A DNA stretch of 64,000 bases from Pseudomonas parasichuanensis (GCF_021601385.1 NZ_BQHO01000001.1:62001-126000); one strand, 5' to 3'; positions 28,932-39,428 are shown, numbered from the stretch's first letter. Numbers and translations: made by a program. The notes: a model not told the origin generated them from the sequence alone.

Positions 28932-29204
28932 GTGAACAAGTCGGAACTGATTGACGCTATCGCCGCATCCGCTGACATCCCGAAAGCTGTTGCCGGCCGT
29001 GCGCTGGACGCAGTAATTGACTCCGTGACCGGTGCCCTGAAAGCAGGCGACGACGTCGTTCTGGTTGGCTTCGGTACCTTCTCGGTCAAAGAGCGCGCTG
29101 AGCGCACCGGCCGTAACCCGCAAACCGGCAAGGCGATCAAGATCGCTGCTGCCAAGGTTCCAGGCTTCAAGGCTGGTAAAGGCCTGAAAGACGCCGTCAA
29201 CTAA
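28932..29204 (+). CDS. hupB: DNA-binding protein HU-beta
   Basis: 90 residues, the standard length. GTG start at 28932 after AAGGGGAC. N-terminal [18 protein letters not shown], the hinge [19 protein letters not shown] with the DNA-inserting proline arm (RNPQTGKAI), and the C-terminal [14 protein letters not shown]. Nucleoid-associated dimer. Confidence 0.98.
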   Translation: MNKSELIDAIAASADIPKAVAGRALDAVIDSVTGALKAGDDVVLVGFGTFSVKERAERTGRNPQTGKAIKIAAAKVPGFKAGKGLKDAVN

Positions 29205-29293
29205 GTCGTCTCTTTCAGCCGGCCCGGGTTTCGGCCAGGGTCGACCGCGTGACGGGCGGGTTCGCAAACGTTCCCGCTGGTACGCAAGCTTCG

Positions 29294-29326
29294 AAAAGGG
29301 CGCATCCACTGGATGCGCCTTTTTTC
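29294..29326 (+). terminator. Terminator after hupB
   Basis: GGCGCATCC-ACT-GGATGCGCC followed by six T. Confidence 0.92.
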
Positions 29327-29390
29327 TATCAGGATTCTACCCACGCTCCGCGGTTGTCGACGCAGTGGTACAGCCGTTTCTGGGGGACGC

Positions 29391-31250
29391 ATGCTGCAGA
29401 ATATCAGGGACAATTCACAAGGTTGGATTGCCAAGACCATTATCGGCCTCATCGTCGTGCTGATGGCACTGACCGGTTTCGAGGCCATCTTCCAGGCCGC
29501 CACCCATAGCCAGGACGCCGCCAAGGTAAACGGCCAGACCATCAGCCAGAACGAGCTGAGCCAGGCCGTGGACATGCAGCGCCGCCAGCTGATGCAACAG
29601 CTGGGCAAGGACTTCGACCCTGCGCTGCTGGACGAAAAGATGCTGCGCGAGGCTGCGCTCAAGGGGCTGATCGATCGCAAACTGCTGTTGCAGGGCGCCG
29701 AGGATGCCAAGTTCGCTTTCTCCGAAGCTGCACTGGACCAACTGATCCTGCAGACGCCTGAGTTCCAGGTCGATGGCAAGTTCAGTGCCGAGCGTTTCGA
29801 CTCGGTCATCCGCCAGATGGGCTACGGCCGCATGCAGTTCCGCGAGATGCTCGCCCAGGAAATGCTCATCGGCCAGCTGCGCACCGGCCTTGCCGGCAGC
29901 AGCTTCGTCACCGACAAGCAGGTCGAGGCGTTCGCCCGCCTGGAGAAGCAGACCCGTGATTTCGCCGCTGTGACCTTCAAGGCCGACCCGGCCGCGGTCA
30001 AGGTCAGCGACGACGAGGTGAAGGCCCACTACGACCAGCACGCCAAGGAATTCATGACCCCCGACCAGGTGGTCATTGATTACATCGAGCTGAAAAAGTC
30101 GGCCTTCTTCGACCAGGTCAAGGTCAACGACGACGAACTCAAGGCGTTGTACGAAAAGGAAATCGCCAACCTGGGCGAGCAGCGCCATGCCGCGCACATC
30201 CTCATCGAAGTCAACGACAAGGCCAACGATGCCCAGGCCAAGGCCCGTATCGAAGAAATCCAGCAGCGCCTGAACAAGGGTGAGGATTTTGCCAAGCTGG
30301 CCAAGGAGTTCTCTCAGGACCCTGGCTCTGCCAACACCGGCGGTGACCTCGGCTTCGCTGGCCCTGGCGTGTATGACCCGGCCTTTGAGGACGCGCTGTA
30401 CAAGCTGAACAAGGACCAGGTTTCCGCCCCGGTACGTACCGAGTTCGGCTACCACCTGATCAAGCTGCTGGGCGTCGAAGCGCCGGATGTACCGAGCTTC
30501 GCCAGCCTGAAGGACAAGTTGACCCACGAGCTGAAAACCCAGCAAGTCGAGCAGCGCTTCGTCGAGGCCACCAAGCAGCTCGAGGATGCCGCGTTCGAAG
30601 CCTCCGACCTGGCTCAGCCCGCTCAGGACCTTGGCCTGAAAGTGCAGACCTCCGCGGCATTCGGCCGTGAAGGTGGCGAGGGCATTACCGCCAATCGTGC
30701 GGTGATCCAGGCTGCCTTCAGTGAAGAAGTGCTGGAGGAGGGCGCCAACAGCAACGGCGTCGAGCTTGATCCGGAGACCGTGGTCGTACTGCGCGTCAAG
30801 GAACACCGCAAGCCAGAGCAAATGCCACTGGAAGCCGTGGCCAAGAACATCAGCGAGCAACTGGCCAAGGAGAAGGCGACTGCCGAGCTCAAGGGCAAGG
30901 CTGACAAGCTGATTGCCGGCCTGCGTGATGGTTCGATCAAGGCCGCAAGCCAGAACTGGAAAGTTCAGGAAGCCGCTACCCGTGGCCAGGACGGCATCGA
31001 CCCTGCCGAGCTGCAGGCGGTGTTCCGCCTGGGCAAGCCGGCGTCCAAGGACCAGCCGGTGTACGGCAGTGTGGTGCTGGGCGACGGTAGCCTGGTGGTG
31101 TTGCAGCTCAAGGGTGTCAACGAAGGGGCTGCCGCCACCGACGAAGAGAAGGCGCAGATCCGTCGCTACCTCGCTTCGCGTGCCGGTTCGCAGGACTTCG
31201 CGGCCTACCGCAAATGGTTGGAAAGCAGTGCCGACATCACCCGCTACTGA
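29391..31250 (+). CDS. ppiD: Periplasmic folding chaperone/peptidyl-prolyl isomerase PpiD
   Basis: 619 residues. A single N-terminal membrane anchor (about 13-33, TIIGLIVVLMALTGFEAIF) is followed by a SurA-type helical domain, a parvulin domain at about 266-355 (AAHILIEV, FSQDPGSANTGGDLGF, FGYHLIKL) and a C-terminal helical domain. Start ATG 29391 after GGGGGAC. It sits at the SecYEG exit and helps fold exported proteins. Confidence 0.95.
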   Translation: MLQNIRDNSQGWIAKTIIGLIVVLMALTGFEAIFQAATHSQDAAKVNGQTISQNELSQAVDMQRRQLMQQLGKDFDPALLDEKMLREAALKGLIDRKLLLQGAEDAKFAFSEAALDQLILQTPEFQVDGKFSAERFDSVIRQMGYGRMQFREMLAQEMLIGQLRTGLAGSSFVTDKQVEAFARLEKQTRDFAAVTFKADPAAVKVSDDEVKAHYDQHAKEFMTPDQVVIDYIELKKSAFFDQVKVNDDELKALYEKEIANLGEQRHAAHILIEVNDKANDAQAKARIEEIQQRLNKGEDFAKLAKEFSQDPGSANTGGDLGFAGPGVYDPAFEDALYKLNKDQVSAPVRTEFGYHLIKLLGVEAPDVPSFASLKDKLTHELKTQQVEQRFVEATKQLEDAAFEASDLAQPAQDLGLKVQTSAAFGREGGEGITANRAVIQAAFSEEVLEEGANSNGVELDPETVVVLRVKEHRKPEQMPLEAVAKNISEQLAKEKATAELKGKADKLIAGLRDGSIKAASQNWKVQEAATRGQDGIDPAELQAVFRLGKPASKDQPVYGSVVLGDGSLVVLQLKGVNEGAAATDEEKAQIRRYLASRAGSQDFAAYRKWLESSADITRY

Positions 31251-31265
31251 GTGATGCAGCAATGA

Positions 31266-31297
31266 CGAAACAGGCCGCGCATGCGGCCTGTTTCGTT
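31266..31297. terminator. Bidirectional terminator between ppiD and the patatin gene
   Basis: CGAAACAGGCCGC-GCAT-GCGGCCTGTTTCG, 13-bp perfect stem. Confidence 0.88.
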
Positions 31298-31313
31298 TCT
31301 GCTGCACGGGCCT

Positions 31314-32354
31314 CTAACGGTGCACCCCCTCGTGGCTGTCCAGCGTATCCCGGGCAACCTCGCGCCCCAGCGCGATCAGTTCAGGTGCCTTGTAGAACTC
31401 GAAAAACCGGCACACCCGCTTGGGTACGTTGATCAGCACATCCGGTGGATAGCCTGCGATCTTGTATTGCGCCAATGAGGTCTGCATCACCTCGAAGCTC
31501 TGGTTGATCAGGTCGAGCAGCGAAGCCGGCCCGACGTTGTCGATGATGAACGAGCCGGTGGCGGACTTTGGCGCGCCTTCGGTCTCAGGGGCCGCGGCAG
31601 GTTGCTGGCCTTGTGGGCCGGCGCCATCACCCAGCCAAGGGTTGGCCGGGGTCAGGCCGTCAGCGGTAATTTCCTGTTCGATGCGTATCAGCTCCTCAGC
31701 CGGCTTGCGGCGAAACGGCAAGTGCGAACCGAGTGAGCTGATCAGTGAATCGAAGCGCATCTTGAAGGCTGCCGGGCGCTCGATCACCGGCAACTGGTAC
31801 TGCTTCTGGTTGGTGGCGTTGAGGTTGACGGCGATGATCAGGTCGCAGTGGCTGGACACCACCGGCACGATCGGCAGGGGGTTGAGAATGCCGCCATCGA
31901 CCAGCATGCGATTGCCCTGCATGACAGGGGTGAACAGGCTGGGGATTGCCGCCGAGGCGCGCATGGCCTGGTGCAGGCAGCCTTCCTGGAACCAGATCTC
32001 CTGCTGGTTGGTGAGGTCGGTGGCCACGGCCGTGTAGGGGATTCGCAGTTGTTCGATGTTGATTTCACCGACGATCTTGCGAATCTGCCCGAACACCTTG
32101 TCACCACGAATCGCCCCCAGGCGAAAGCTGACATCCACCAGCCGCAGCACGTCCAGGTAGTCCAGGCTTTCGATCCAGCTGCGGTATTCGTCGAGCTTGC
32201 CGGCAGCGTAGATGCCCCCGATCACCGCGCCCATGGAGCACCCGGCAATGCAGGCGATTTCATAGCCGCGTCGCTCGATTTCTTCGATCACGCCGATGTG
32301 CGCGTACCCCCGGGCACCGCCCGAGCCGAGCACCAATGCCACGCGTTTGCTCAT
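31314..32354 (-). CDS. Patatin-like phospholipase (RssA/NTE type)
   Basis: 346 residues. Oxyanion-hole motif GSGGARGYAHIGV, nucleophile GCSMGAVIGG (GXSXG) and catalytic aspartate in VDGGILNPLPI. There is no signal peptide, so it is probably cytosolic or peripheral. A proline/alanine-rich insert (about 250-280) precedes a C-terminal domain with KIAGYPPDVLINVPKRVC. Start ATG 32354 has AGGGGGAAG. Substrate unknown; lysophospholipase activity is usual for the family. Confidence 0.9.
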   Translation of the reverse strand: MSKRVALVLGSGGARGYAHIGVIEEIERRGYEIACIAGCSMGAVIGGIYAAGKLDEYRSWIESLDYLDVLRLVDVSFRLGAIRGDKVFGQIRKIVGEINIEQLRIPYTAVATDLTNQQEIWFQEGCLHQAMRASAAIPSLFTPVMQGNRMLVDGGILNPLPIVPVVSSHCDLIIAVNLNATNQKQYQLPVIERPAAFKMRFDSLISSLGSHLPFRRKPAEELIRIEQEITADGLTPANPWLGDGAGPQGQQPAAAPETEGAPKSATGSFIIDNVGPASLLDLINQSFEVMQTSLAQYKIAGYPPDVLINVPKRVCRFFEFYKAPELIALGREVARDTLDSHEGVHR

Positions 32355-32507
32355 GGTCTTCCCCCTGCGTATTGTGCAACCACGGTCCAACAATGCACCC
32401 ATTGCTGCCTGAGCTTCAATGTAGCCCGCGCTGGGCTACGCTGAGCAGGCAACTTTCTGCTCGCCGCGCCGTCGAACGACCACTTTTTCCCCTTTGAGGT
32501 AACACCG

Positions 32508-32786
32508 ATGAAAGCCTGGATCACCCTTCCCCTGATTGTCCTGGCCTTGGCCGGTTGCGCGGGCAAAACAGCCTATCGCGACAGTTGCGGGACCCAGCTC
32601 GATGCTGCGTGGAAGGAACTGGACCTGGCCAAGGCCGAAGGATTCGCCGGCACCGTCAGTTATTCAAAGGCGCTGTCACTGCTGACCGGGGCCAAGACCC
32701 AGCAGCAGTTCGAAGCGTTCGAAGGCTGTACCCGCAAAGCCGAAAAAGCGCGCTTCTATATTCGTGAATCCCGCGCCGGACGTTGA
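32508..32786 (+). CDS. Small lipoprotein (92 aa)
   Basis: Signal peptide with lipobox LALAGC (Cys 17), then a mature part of about 75 residues, TAYRDSCGTQLDAAWKELD... with two further cysteines and many Lys and Glu residues. Aspartate is absent at +2, so outer-membrane sorting is likely. It nearly abuts the CHAD gene. Function unknown. Confidence 0.85.
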   Translation: MKAWITLPLIVLALAGCAGKTAYRDSCGTQLDAAWKELDLAKAEGFAGTVSYSKALSLLTGAKTQQQFEAFEGCTRKAEKARFYIRESRAGR

Positions 32787-32800
32787 CCGAGGAGCGCGCC

Positions 32801-33568
32801 ATGCCCGCCATGCTCGACCATGTGGTTATCCAGGTGCTGACCCTGCAGGTGAGGTTGCTGGCCTGTCGTGAGCGGCTGGCCGCCGATACCGACAGTGAAG
32901 CGCTGCATGACCTGCGTATTGCCCTGCGGCGCTTGCGCAGCCTCTTGCGCCCGCTGCGCGGCTTGCCGGGGGTAGAGCAACTGGAGGGCGCGGCGCAGTC
33001 GCTGGGTACCTTGACCACGCCGCTGCGTGACCGCGAGGTGCTGGCGGCGCAGCTTATCCAGCGTGGGCACCTGCACGCCGGGCAGCGCCGCCTGGAGGGC
33101 AGGGGGCGTACATACGCCAGCGTGGCGCGTAGCCCCCAGCTTGCGCGCGTACTGGCGATTCTCGATGTGTTTCCGCTGTTCCTGCGCGCGGCCGACCGTG
33201 AAGGCTTGGTGCAGCGTCTGGAGCGGCGTGTCGACAGGCGCCTGGTCAAGCAGTGGCGCACGTTGGCACAGGCGCTGGAAGATCCGGCCCACGACCGGCA
33301 TCGCTTGCGCCTGCTGATAAAGCGCGTGCGCTATGGTGATGAGGCTTACCCGCAACTCGATCACGCCGGCAAGCAACTGCTAAGGCAATTGAAGAAAGCT
33401 CAGGGCGATCTGGGCGACTGGCATGACCGTTTTCAATGGTTGCTGCAGGTGCGAGAGCACAGCGACCTGGCAGGCTGCAAGGTGGCCTGGGAGCACGAGC
33501 TGCATGCCGCCGAGCGCACCTCCGATATCACCCTCGAGGTGCTGCGCAAGGCCGTGGCGCGCCGATAG
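32801..33568 (+). CDS. CHAD-domain protein
   Basis: 255 residues. CHAD domains are helical bundles with conserved histidines that bind polyphosphate. Seen: EALHDLRIALRRLRSLLRPL in the first half and HRLRLLIKRVRYGDEAY with LGDWHDRFQWLLQ in the second, the two halves of the duplicated fold. The start is ATG 32801 after GAGGAG; a TTG at 32783 would overlap the lipoprotein gene. No CYTH domain is attached. Confidence 0.88.
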   Translation: MPAMLDHVVIQVLTLQVRLLACRERLAADTDSEALHDLRIALRRLRSLLRPLRGLPGVEQLEGAAQSLGTLTTPLRDREVLAAQLIQRGHLHAGQRRLEGRGRTYASVARSPQLARVLAILDVFPLFLRAADREGLVQRLERRVDRRLVKQWRTLAQALEDPAHDRHRLRLLIKRVRYGDEAYPQLDHAGKQLLRQLKKAQGDLGDWHDRFQWLLQVREHSDLAGCKVAWEHELHAAERTSDITLEVLRKAVARR

Positions 33569-33649
33569 CCCGGCAAATGACCGATATGCGGGCTGCCGCA
33601 CCCGCGGGTGCTGGTTAAGATCGGGACTTTTGCGCAGGAGCCAGGGCAT

Positions 33650-34447
33650 ATGAACTTCACCGAATTGTTGGCGGCAGCACGCCTGCACCCTGAAGCGGTC
33701 AGCGTGCCGCCCAGCTGGGCGCAGGGGCGGGCGGTGTTCGGCGGCCTGATGGCGGCAATGCTGCATGAGGCGATGCGCCAGAAGCTGGCCGACGACCGCC
33801 CGGTGCGTTCGCTGGCTATCACCTTTGTCGGGCCGGCGGCACCGGATGTACCGATCAGCCTGGAAGTGGAGGTGCTGCGCGAGGGCAAGGCCGTCAGCAC
33901 CCTGCTCGGTCGCGCACTGCAGGGCGGCCAGGTGGTAACCCTGGTGCAGGGCAGTTTCGGCGCTGGCAGGCCTTCGGTGGTGGCGGTCGAGGCGCAACCT
34001 GCGATGGCGATCAAACCCTTGCAGGAGTCCGCGCCAGAGCTGCCGTATATCAAAGGGGTGACTCCGGAGTTCATGCGCCACGTGGCCTTGCGTTGGGCCA
34101 TCGGTGGGCTGCCCTTCAGCGGCAACGATTCACGCCACATGGGCGGCTGGGTGCGCCTGCGTGATGTGCCTGATGCGCCTTTGGAGGTATCGCATCTGCT
34201 GGCCTTGGTCGATGCCTGGCCGCCAAGCCTGATGCCTTACCTGAAACAGCCTGCCGCGGGCAGCACCCTGACGTGGACCATCGAATTCGTCCAGCCGACG
34301 CCGCAACTGTCGACGTTGGACTGGTGCCGCTACGTGGTCGAAACGCAATACGCGCGTGATGGCTATGGCCACGCGGCGGCCACCTTGTGGACGGCTGAAG
34401 GCGAGTTGTTGGCATTGAGTCGGCAGACGGTGACCGTGTTCGCCTGA
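33650..34447 (+). CDS. Acyl-CoA thioesterase family protein (double hot-dog)
   Basis: 265 residues with two hot-dog halves: VPPSWAQGRAVFGGLMAAMLHEAM in the first and MGGWVRLRDVPDAPLEVSHLLALVDAWPP in the second, the pattern of TesB-like thioesterase family proteins. ATG 33650 chosen after GGAG; the frame opens earlier at 33608. Substrate unknown. Confidence 0.85.
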   Translation: MNFTELLAAARLHPEAVSVPPSWAQGRAVFGGLMAAMLHEAMRQKLADDRPVRSLAITFVGPAAPDVPISLEVEVLREGKAVSTLLGRALQGGQVVTLVQGSFGAGRPSVVAVEAQPAMAIKPLQESAPELPYIKGVTPEFMRHVALRWAIGGLPFSGNDSRHMGGWVRLRDVPDAPLEVSHLLALVDAWPPSLMPYLKQPAAGSTLTWTIEFVQPTPQLSTLDWCRYVVETQYARDGYGHAAATLWTAEGELLALSRQTVTVFA

Positions 34448-34464
34448 GGCAATTGGGCGCGTGG

Positions 34465-34833
34465 TCAATGCCGATGCTTGTGCCGCTCCCGCCAGGCGCG
34501 CCACCAGGCGCCGCTCAACACGAACCTTGGGAAGGTGATGAATTGCTCGGTGAGCAGGCGTTGCACGGCATCCTTGCGGTTGGCGAAGGGTTCCGGTTGC
34601 TCGGCTTCCAGCCGGTGCCCCTGGCGTTGCAGGCCAAGGCCGGCGATCAGGGCAATGACGCCAACGGCGATCTGCGACAGGTCCAGGGCAAACAGGCCCG
34701 AGAGCACCAACAGCGCACCCAGGATGAACAGCGGCACGGCAATCAGGTGCAAGACCAGGTTGGCGGGGTGGCGGTGATTATGGTGGTAGCCGCGCCATTG
34801 CCAGGCGGGCAGGTTGGGCAGTCGCTTGCTCAT
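34465..34833 (-). CDS. Mpo1-like (DUF962) membrane protein
   Basis: 122 residues with two adjacent membrane helices (LVLHLIAVPLFILGALLVLSG and IAVGVIALIAGLGLQ). The histidine-rich N-terminus YHHNHRHPANLVLHLI fits the Mpo1/DUF962 family. The yeast member is an iron-dependent 2-hydroxy fatty acid dioxygenase. Enzyme activity here is inferred from family only. Confidence 0.75.
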   Translation of the reverse strand: MSKRLPNLPAWQWRGYHHNHRHPANLVLHLIAVPLFILGALLVLSGLFALDLSQIAVGVIALIAGLGLQRQGHRLEAEQPEPFANRKDAVQRLLTEQFITFPRFVLSGAWWRAWRERHKHRH

Positions 34834-34924
34834 GGGCAGTTCCTCATGGAGATGCCCAAAGTCTAGTGCGGCCCCCGGGAGGGGGCCAATCGAGGCTGGC
34901 TATGCTGGCAATAGCGCCAATGAA

Positions 34925-36403
34925 CTAGAGCTTGAGCTGGCCAATGGCTTTGCTCAACTCGCCAGCCAGGGTCGCCAGTTCGCTGCTGGTGGTGGCGGAG
35001 CCCACGGTCTGCTGCACGGTCTGTTCGGTGACGTCGCGGATGCTCACCACCGCGCGGTTCATCTCTTCGGCCACTTGGCTTTGTTGCTCGGCGGCCACCG
35101 CGATCTGGGTATTGTTCTCGCGCATCTGTGCCACGGCGCGGGTGATCTCGGCCAAGGCCTCGCCAGCTTCCTGGGCCTGCTTGACGCAGTCGTCGGCCTT
35201 GTACGAACTCTCCTGCATGAAGTCCACGGCATCACGGGTGCCGGCCTGCAGGTCGGCGACCATGGTGGTGATTTCGTCGGTGGAGGTTTGCACGCGCTTG
35301 GCCAGGTTACGCACTTCGTCGGCGACCACTGCGAAGCCGCGGCCCAGGTCGCCGGCGCGGGCGGCCTCGATGGCGGCGTTGAGGGCGAGCAGGTTGGTCT
35401 GTTCGGCGATGCTGTGGATCACCCCGACCACGCCGTTGATCTTCTGGCTGTCATCGGCCAGTTGGCGGATCATCTCGGCGGTCTGCTGTACACCGCTGGA
35501 CAGCCCGGCAATCGAGTCCTGGACCCGGCTGACCACGGCCTGGCCGCTGCCGGCGAGGCCGTCGGCACTTTGCGACAGGTCACGGGTGGCACCGGCATGC
35601 TCGGCGATGTGGTGCACGGTGGCGGTCATTTCGTTGATCGCGGTGGCGGCCTGGTCGGTCTCGCTTTGCTGGCCGATCATGCCGTGGCGCACTTCGTCCA
35701 TGCTCCCGGCCAGGCGCGCAGCACCCGAGTCGAGCTGCGCGGCGGTGCGCGCGACGGTGCTGACCACGCGGTGGTAGGTGGCCTGCATGGCATTGAACGC
35801 GCCGGCCATCTGCCCGACTTCGTCGCCACAAGCCAGTGGCACCCGGGCCGAGAGGTCGCCGGTTTTCTCCACGTGCAGCATCACGTCCTTGAGTGTATTG
35901 AGCTGGCTGAGCAAGAAGCGGATCAACAACTGCGAAGCGCAGAGCATGGCCAGCATCAGCACCAGCACGCACACCGCGTAGTTGCCGAAACGGTCGAAGA
36001 ACACCTGACGCAGGCTAGGCGCCTGGGCCAGCACGGCCAGGTGCTGATCGCCCTGGCGGAACACCTGGGCGCCCAGCAACGGGTCTTCACCTGCGATCCA
36101 GGCACCGGGCAGCTCGACCCAGCCTTGGGCATCACGCAAGGCTTCGAGGGGTTCGCCTGCAAATTCGGGGGTTTGTCCGCTGCGCCAGGTAATCAGCCCG
36201 GGTTGGGCTGGCAGGGTTTGTCCGGGTGGCCAGGCGGCCAGCAGTTCGGCCTGGCGCTGGGCCAGGGCCTGGGCGCCCGATGCCCGCGCCTGCTGCTCCA
36301 GGGACACGGCGTAGAGCACCAGCAGCAGGGTGGTGACAAAGGCCACTGCGTTGACGGCCCAGAACTTGTACTTCAGGGAAATATTGCTAAGCCAGGCACC
36401 CAT
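34925..36403 (-). CDS. Methyl-accepting chemotaxis protein
   Basis: 492 residues. TM1 at about 15-35, a short periplasmic sensor of about 120 residues, TM2, HAMP, and a cytoplasmic signalling domain with the hairpin tip [20 protein letters not shown] and [17 protein letters not shown]. The small sensor domain fits no ligand-binding family I can name. The start is placed at ATG 36403 ([15 protein letters not shown]); frames extend to 36493. Confidence 0.93.
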   Translation of the reverse strand: MGAWLSNISLKYKFWAVNAVAFVTTLLLVLYAVSLEQQARASGAQALAQRQAELLAAWPPGQTLPAQPGLITWRSGQTPEFAGEPLEALRDAQGWVELPGAWIAGEDPLLGAQVFRQGDQHLAVLAQAPSLRQVFFDRFGNYAVCVLVLMLAMLCASQLLIRFLLSQLNTLKDVMLHVEKTGDLSARVPLACGDEVGQMAGAFNAMQATYHRVVSTVARTAAQLDSGAARLAGSMDEVRHGMIGQQSETDQAATAINEMTATVHHIAEHAGATRDLSQSADGLAGSGQAVVSRVQDSIAGLSSGVQQTAEMIRQLADDSQKINGVVGVIHSIAEQTNLLALNAAIEAARAGDLGRGFAVVADEVRNLAKRVQTSTDEITTMVADLQAGTRDAVDFMQESSYKADDCVKQAQEAGEALAEITRAVAQMRENNTQIAVAAEQQSQVAEEMNRAVVSIRDVTEQTVQQTVGSATTSSELATLAGELSKAIGQLKL

Positions 36404-36489
36404 GGTAGGTCTTCTCTGAGTTGGCGGAAACATTATTGGCAAGGTGCCATCATTTTGCCCGCCAAGGCCAGGAGCCTCGTTGATATGCG

Positions 36490-37296
36490 TCAAGAAACCA
36501 CAGGCAGGCCAAAGAACGCCCGCGCGCAGGCGGTGCTGTGGGTGGCGCAGGCTTCGACGGTTTCGCCGCGATGCAGGGCCACCTCGCGCAGCACTTCAGG
36601 CAGGTACGCCGGCTCGTTGCGGCCATTTTTCGGTTTTGGACGCAAGCTGCGCGGCAGCAGATAGGGCGCGTCGCTCTCCAGCATCAGGCGGCCTGCCGGG
36701 ATGTTGCCGACCAGCGGGTGCAGATGGGTACCGCGGCGCTCGTCGCAGATCCAGCCGGTAATGCCGATGTGCAGGTCGAGGTCGAGGTAGGCGAACAGCG
36801 CCTCGCGCTCGCCGGTAAAGCAGTGCACCACGGCGGCGCTCAGTTGGTCGCGGTAGCCCTTGAGGATGGCCAGCAGGCGCTCGCTGGCGTCACGTTCGTG
36901 GAGGAACACCGGCAGGCGCAGCTCGACGGCCAGGGCCAGTTGGGCTTCCAGGGCTTTTTCCTGCTGCGGGCGAGGGGAGAAGTCGCGGTTGAAATCCAGC
37001 CCGCATTCGCCGACGGCGCGCACCCGGGGTTGCTCGAGCAGGTGGCGCAACTGACGCTCACTGTCGCCGGTCCAGCTTTTGGCATCATGGGGGTGCACAC
37101 CGGCGGTGCTGAACAGGTGCTGGCCTTGCTCATCCAGGCGTTGGCACAGCTCAAGCGCTTCTTCACTGACGCTCAGGCTGGTGCCGGTCAGCACCATTTG
37201 CGCAACGCCCGCCTGCACGGCGCGTTCGACCACAGCCGCCTGCTGGTCATGGAAACTGCTGTTGGTCAGGTTGACGCCGATATCGATCAATTGCAT
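36490..37296 (-). CDS. tatD: TatD-family metal-dependent DNase
   Basis: 268 residues, very close to E. coli Tat[66 protein letters not shown] and [16 protein letters not shown]. Metal-binding His, Glu and Asp residues are all present. 3'-5' exonuclease acting in oxidative DNA damage. ATG 37296 chosen. Confidence 0.95.
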   Translation of the reverse strand: MQLIDIGVNLTNSSFHDQQAAVVERAVQAGVAQMVLTGTSLSVSEEALELCQRLDEQGQHLFSTAGVHPHDAKSWTGDSERQLRHLLEQPRVRAVGECGLDFNRDFSPRPQQEKALEAQLALAVELRLPVFLHERDASERLLAILKGYRDQLSAAVVHCFTGEREALFAYLDLDLHIGITGWICDERRGTHLHPLVGNIPAGRLMLESDAPYLLPRSLRPKPKNGRNEPAYLPEVLREVALHRGETVEACATHSTACARAFFGLPVVS

Positions 37297-37454
37297 GGTG
37301 CTACCTCGTGCCGCGGGGCGGCCAGCATAGCAAAATCCGGGAAATCGCGAAAAAACCAAGAACTTCAAACGTTTGCCGTGGTCTTTTGCCGTCTGTCATC
37401 ACGGATCGATCATTGCACATGGTGCCCGCCAACCGCCCACGGACCTCTACCTCC

Positions 37455-38861
37455 ATGCTGCGAACCCTGCTGACGACGCTGATGATGTTCGGGGTGCTGG
37501 CCGCCGGGCCGGCCACTGCGCGCGAGCCGGGGCCCCAGCAGCATGTGCCCGCCAGCCAGGCCCGCGACCTGGCGCAGATCCGCTCCAGCCAGGTGCTGCG
37601 GGTGCTGGTCAACCAGAGCCGCAACAGCTCCGGCGAAGTCAAGGGCGAGCCGGTGGGGGTCGAGTACTACCGGCTGCGCGCCCTTGAGCACGCGCTCAAT
37701 GCCCGGGTTGCCGACAATCAGGAAGTCACCTTGAAAATCATCCCGCGGGCCAAGGAGCAACTGCTCGGTGCCTTGCAGCGGGGCGAGGGCGACCTGGCCG
37801 CGCCAGGCGAATTGCTCGACCCTGGCGTGGTGCGCGGTGTCGAGGCCAGCGCGCCGGTGCTCGACCAGGTGCCGTTGCTGCTGGTCGGGCGCAAGGGCGA
37901 GCGCAGTTACAGCCGGGTCGAGCAGTTGTCCGGGCGTACCATCGCTTTGACCAGTGCCAGTGCGGCGGGGGCCGCGATCGAGGCGATCAACCAACGCCTG
38001 GCGCTGCGCAAGCGGGCGCCAATCAAGGTGGAATGGGTGGACCCGACCCTGGCGGTGGAGGATGTGCTGGAGATGGTCCAGGCGGGCATTTATCCGCTCA
38101 CCGTGGTTGAGCGGCCCATCGCCCAGCGCTGGGCGCGGGTGATGCCGCGCCTGCGCCTGGACAGCAAGCTGCAGTTGGCCCAGCCGCAAGCGTTGCGCTG
38201 GTACGTGCGGCCTGATGCGCCGATGTTGCGGGCGGCAGTGGACCGCTTCCTCGCCACTTACCGCGCCCCGGACAACCAGGATGCCGCCTTCGAACGCATC
38301 TACCGGCGTCAGTACCGGGTCCACAACCCGCTGGCGCGCCAGGACCGGCAACGCCTGGAGTCGCTGCGCCCGGTGCTGCAGAAGCATGCCGGTGACCAGC
38401 AGTTCGACTGGCTGAACCTGGCGGCCCTGGCTTTCAAGGAGTCCACCCTCGACCCCAAGGCGCGTGGCACGGGCGGGGCCCATGGGCTGATGCAGATCAC
38501 CCCGTCGGCGGCGCAGCGGGTGGGGGTGAGCAACACCACCACGGTCGATGGCAATGTCCAGGCCAGCGCCCGCTACCTGGCGTTGATCCGCCGCAAGTTT
38601 TTCGCCAGCCCGCAACTCAACGACCGCGAACGCATGGCGTTTATCCTGGCGGCCTACAACCTCGGCCCGGAGCGGGTTCAGGCCATGCGCGCGGAAGCAC
38701 GGCGGCGGGGGCTCAACGGCAACCAGTGGTTCTTCCAGACCGAGCGCATCGCCATGGAGCAGGTGGGGATGGGGCCGGTGAACTTCGTCAACAGCGTCAA
38801 CAAGTACTACCTGGCGTTCAACCGTGAACGCGCTTCCCTGGAGCGGTTGGCCAGGCGCTAA
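37455..38861 (+). CDS. MltF-like lytic transglycosylase with N-terminal solute-binding domain
   Basis: 468 residues from ATG 37455. Signal peptide (MLRTLLTTLMMFGVLAAGPATA), SBP_bac_3-like domain at about 45-280, and a C-terminal SLT domain with catalytic Glu in LAFKESTLDPKARG, GAHGLMQITPSAAQ and AAYNLGPERVQAMR. It cleaves peptidoglycan to anhydromuropeptides. The start could also be 37419. It is distinct from the usual MltF in its low-similarity N-domain, and the true mltF should lie elsewhere. Confidence 0.85.
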   Translation: MLRTLLTTLMMFGVLAAGPATAREPGPQQHVPASQARDLAQIRSSQVLRVLVNQSRNSSGEVKGEPVGVEYYRLRALEHALNARVADNQEVTLKIIPRAKEQLLGALQRGEGDLAAPGELLDPGVVRGVEASAPVLDQVPLLLVGRKGERSYSRVEQLSGRTIALTSASAAGAAIEAINQRLALRKRAPIKVEWVDPTLAVEDVLEMVQAGIYPLTVVERPIAQRWARVMPRLRLDSKLQLAQPQALRWYVRPDAPMLRAAVDRFLATYRAPDNQDAAFERIYRRQYRVHNPLARQDRQRLESLRPVLQKHAGDQQFDWLNLAALAFKESTLDPKARGTGGAHGLMQITPSAAQRVGVSNTTTVDGNVQASARYLALIRRKFFASPQLNDRERMAFILAAYNLGPERVQAMRAEARRRGLNGNQWFFQTERIAMEQVGMGPVNFVNSVNKYYLAFNRERASLERLARR

Positions 38862-38973
38862 CAAATCCAATTAATCGATAGTTATTACGCGATTATTGCG
38901 ATTTTCTTATTCAATCAATCGATTAAGATGGCGCTCATCCAACACCTACTCGCTTAAACAAGGAAGCAACAAC

Positions 38974-39408
38974 ATGAACAACACCCTGAAATCCCTGTTT
39001 GTCACCCGCGCCGGTTTCGGCCTGAGCGTCGTGCGTATCCTGGTCGGCGTCATCTTCATGGCCCATGGCGCGCAAAAGCTGTTCGGCCTGTTTGGCGGCT
39101 ATGGCCTTGAAGGCACCGGCCAGTGGATGGAGAGCATCGGCCTGGCGCCTGGCTACCTGATGGCCCTGCTGTCCGGCAGCGCCGAATTCTTCGGTGGCCT
39201 GGCCCTGGTGGTTGGCCTGCTGGCCCGCCCGGCGGCATTGGCGCTGAGCGTGACCCTGGTGGTGGCGATCTTCTCGGTGCACATCAACAACGGCCTGTTC
39301 ATGTCCAACAACGGCTATGAGTTCGCCCTGGCGCTGCTGGCAGGCAGTGTGGCGGTGCTGATCGAAGGTGCGGGGCGCTTCTCGCTGGACCGCCTGATCG
39401 CACGTTAA
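38974..39408 (+). CDS. DoxX-family membrane protein
   Basis: 144 residues, four membrane helices. RILVGVIFMAHGAQKLFGLFGG and SAEFFGGLALVVGLLARPAA are typical DoxX motifs. ATG 38974 after AAGGAAG. Function in the family is poorly defined (redox or quinone-linked). Confidence 0.9.
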   Translation: MNNTLKSLFVTRAGFGLSVVRILVGVIFMAHGAQKLFGLFGGYGLEGTGQWMESIGLAPGYLMALLSGSAEFFGGLALVVGLLARPAALALSVTLVVAIFSVHINNGLFMSNNGYEFALALLAGSVAVLIEGAGRFSLDRLIAR

Positions 39409-39428
39409 ACCAAGCTGCAAGCCTCCAA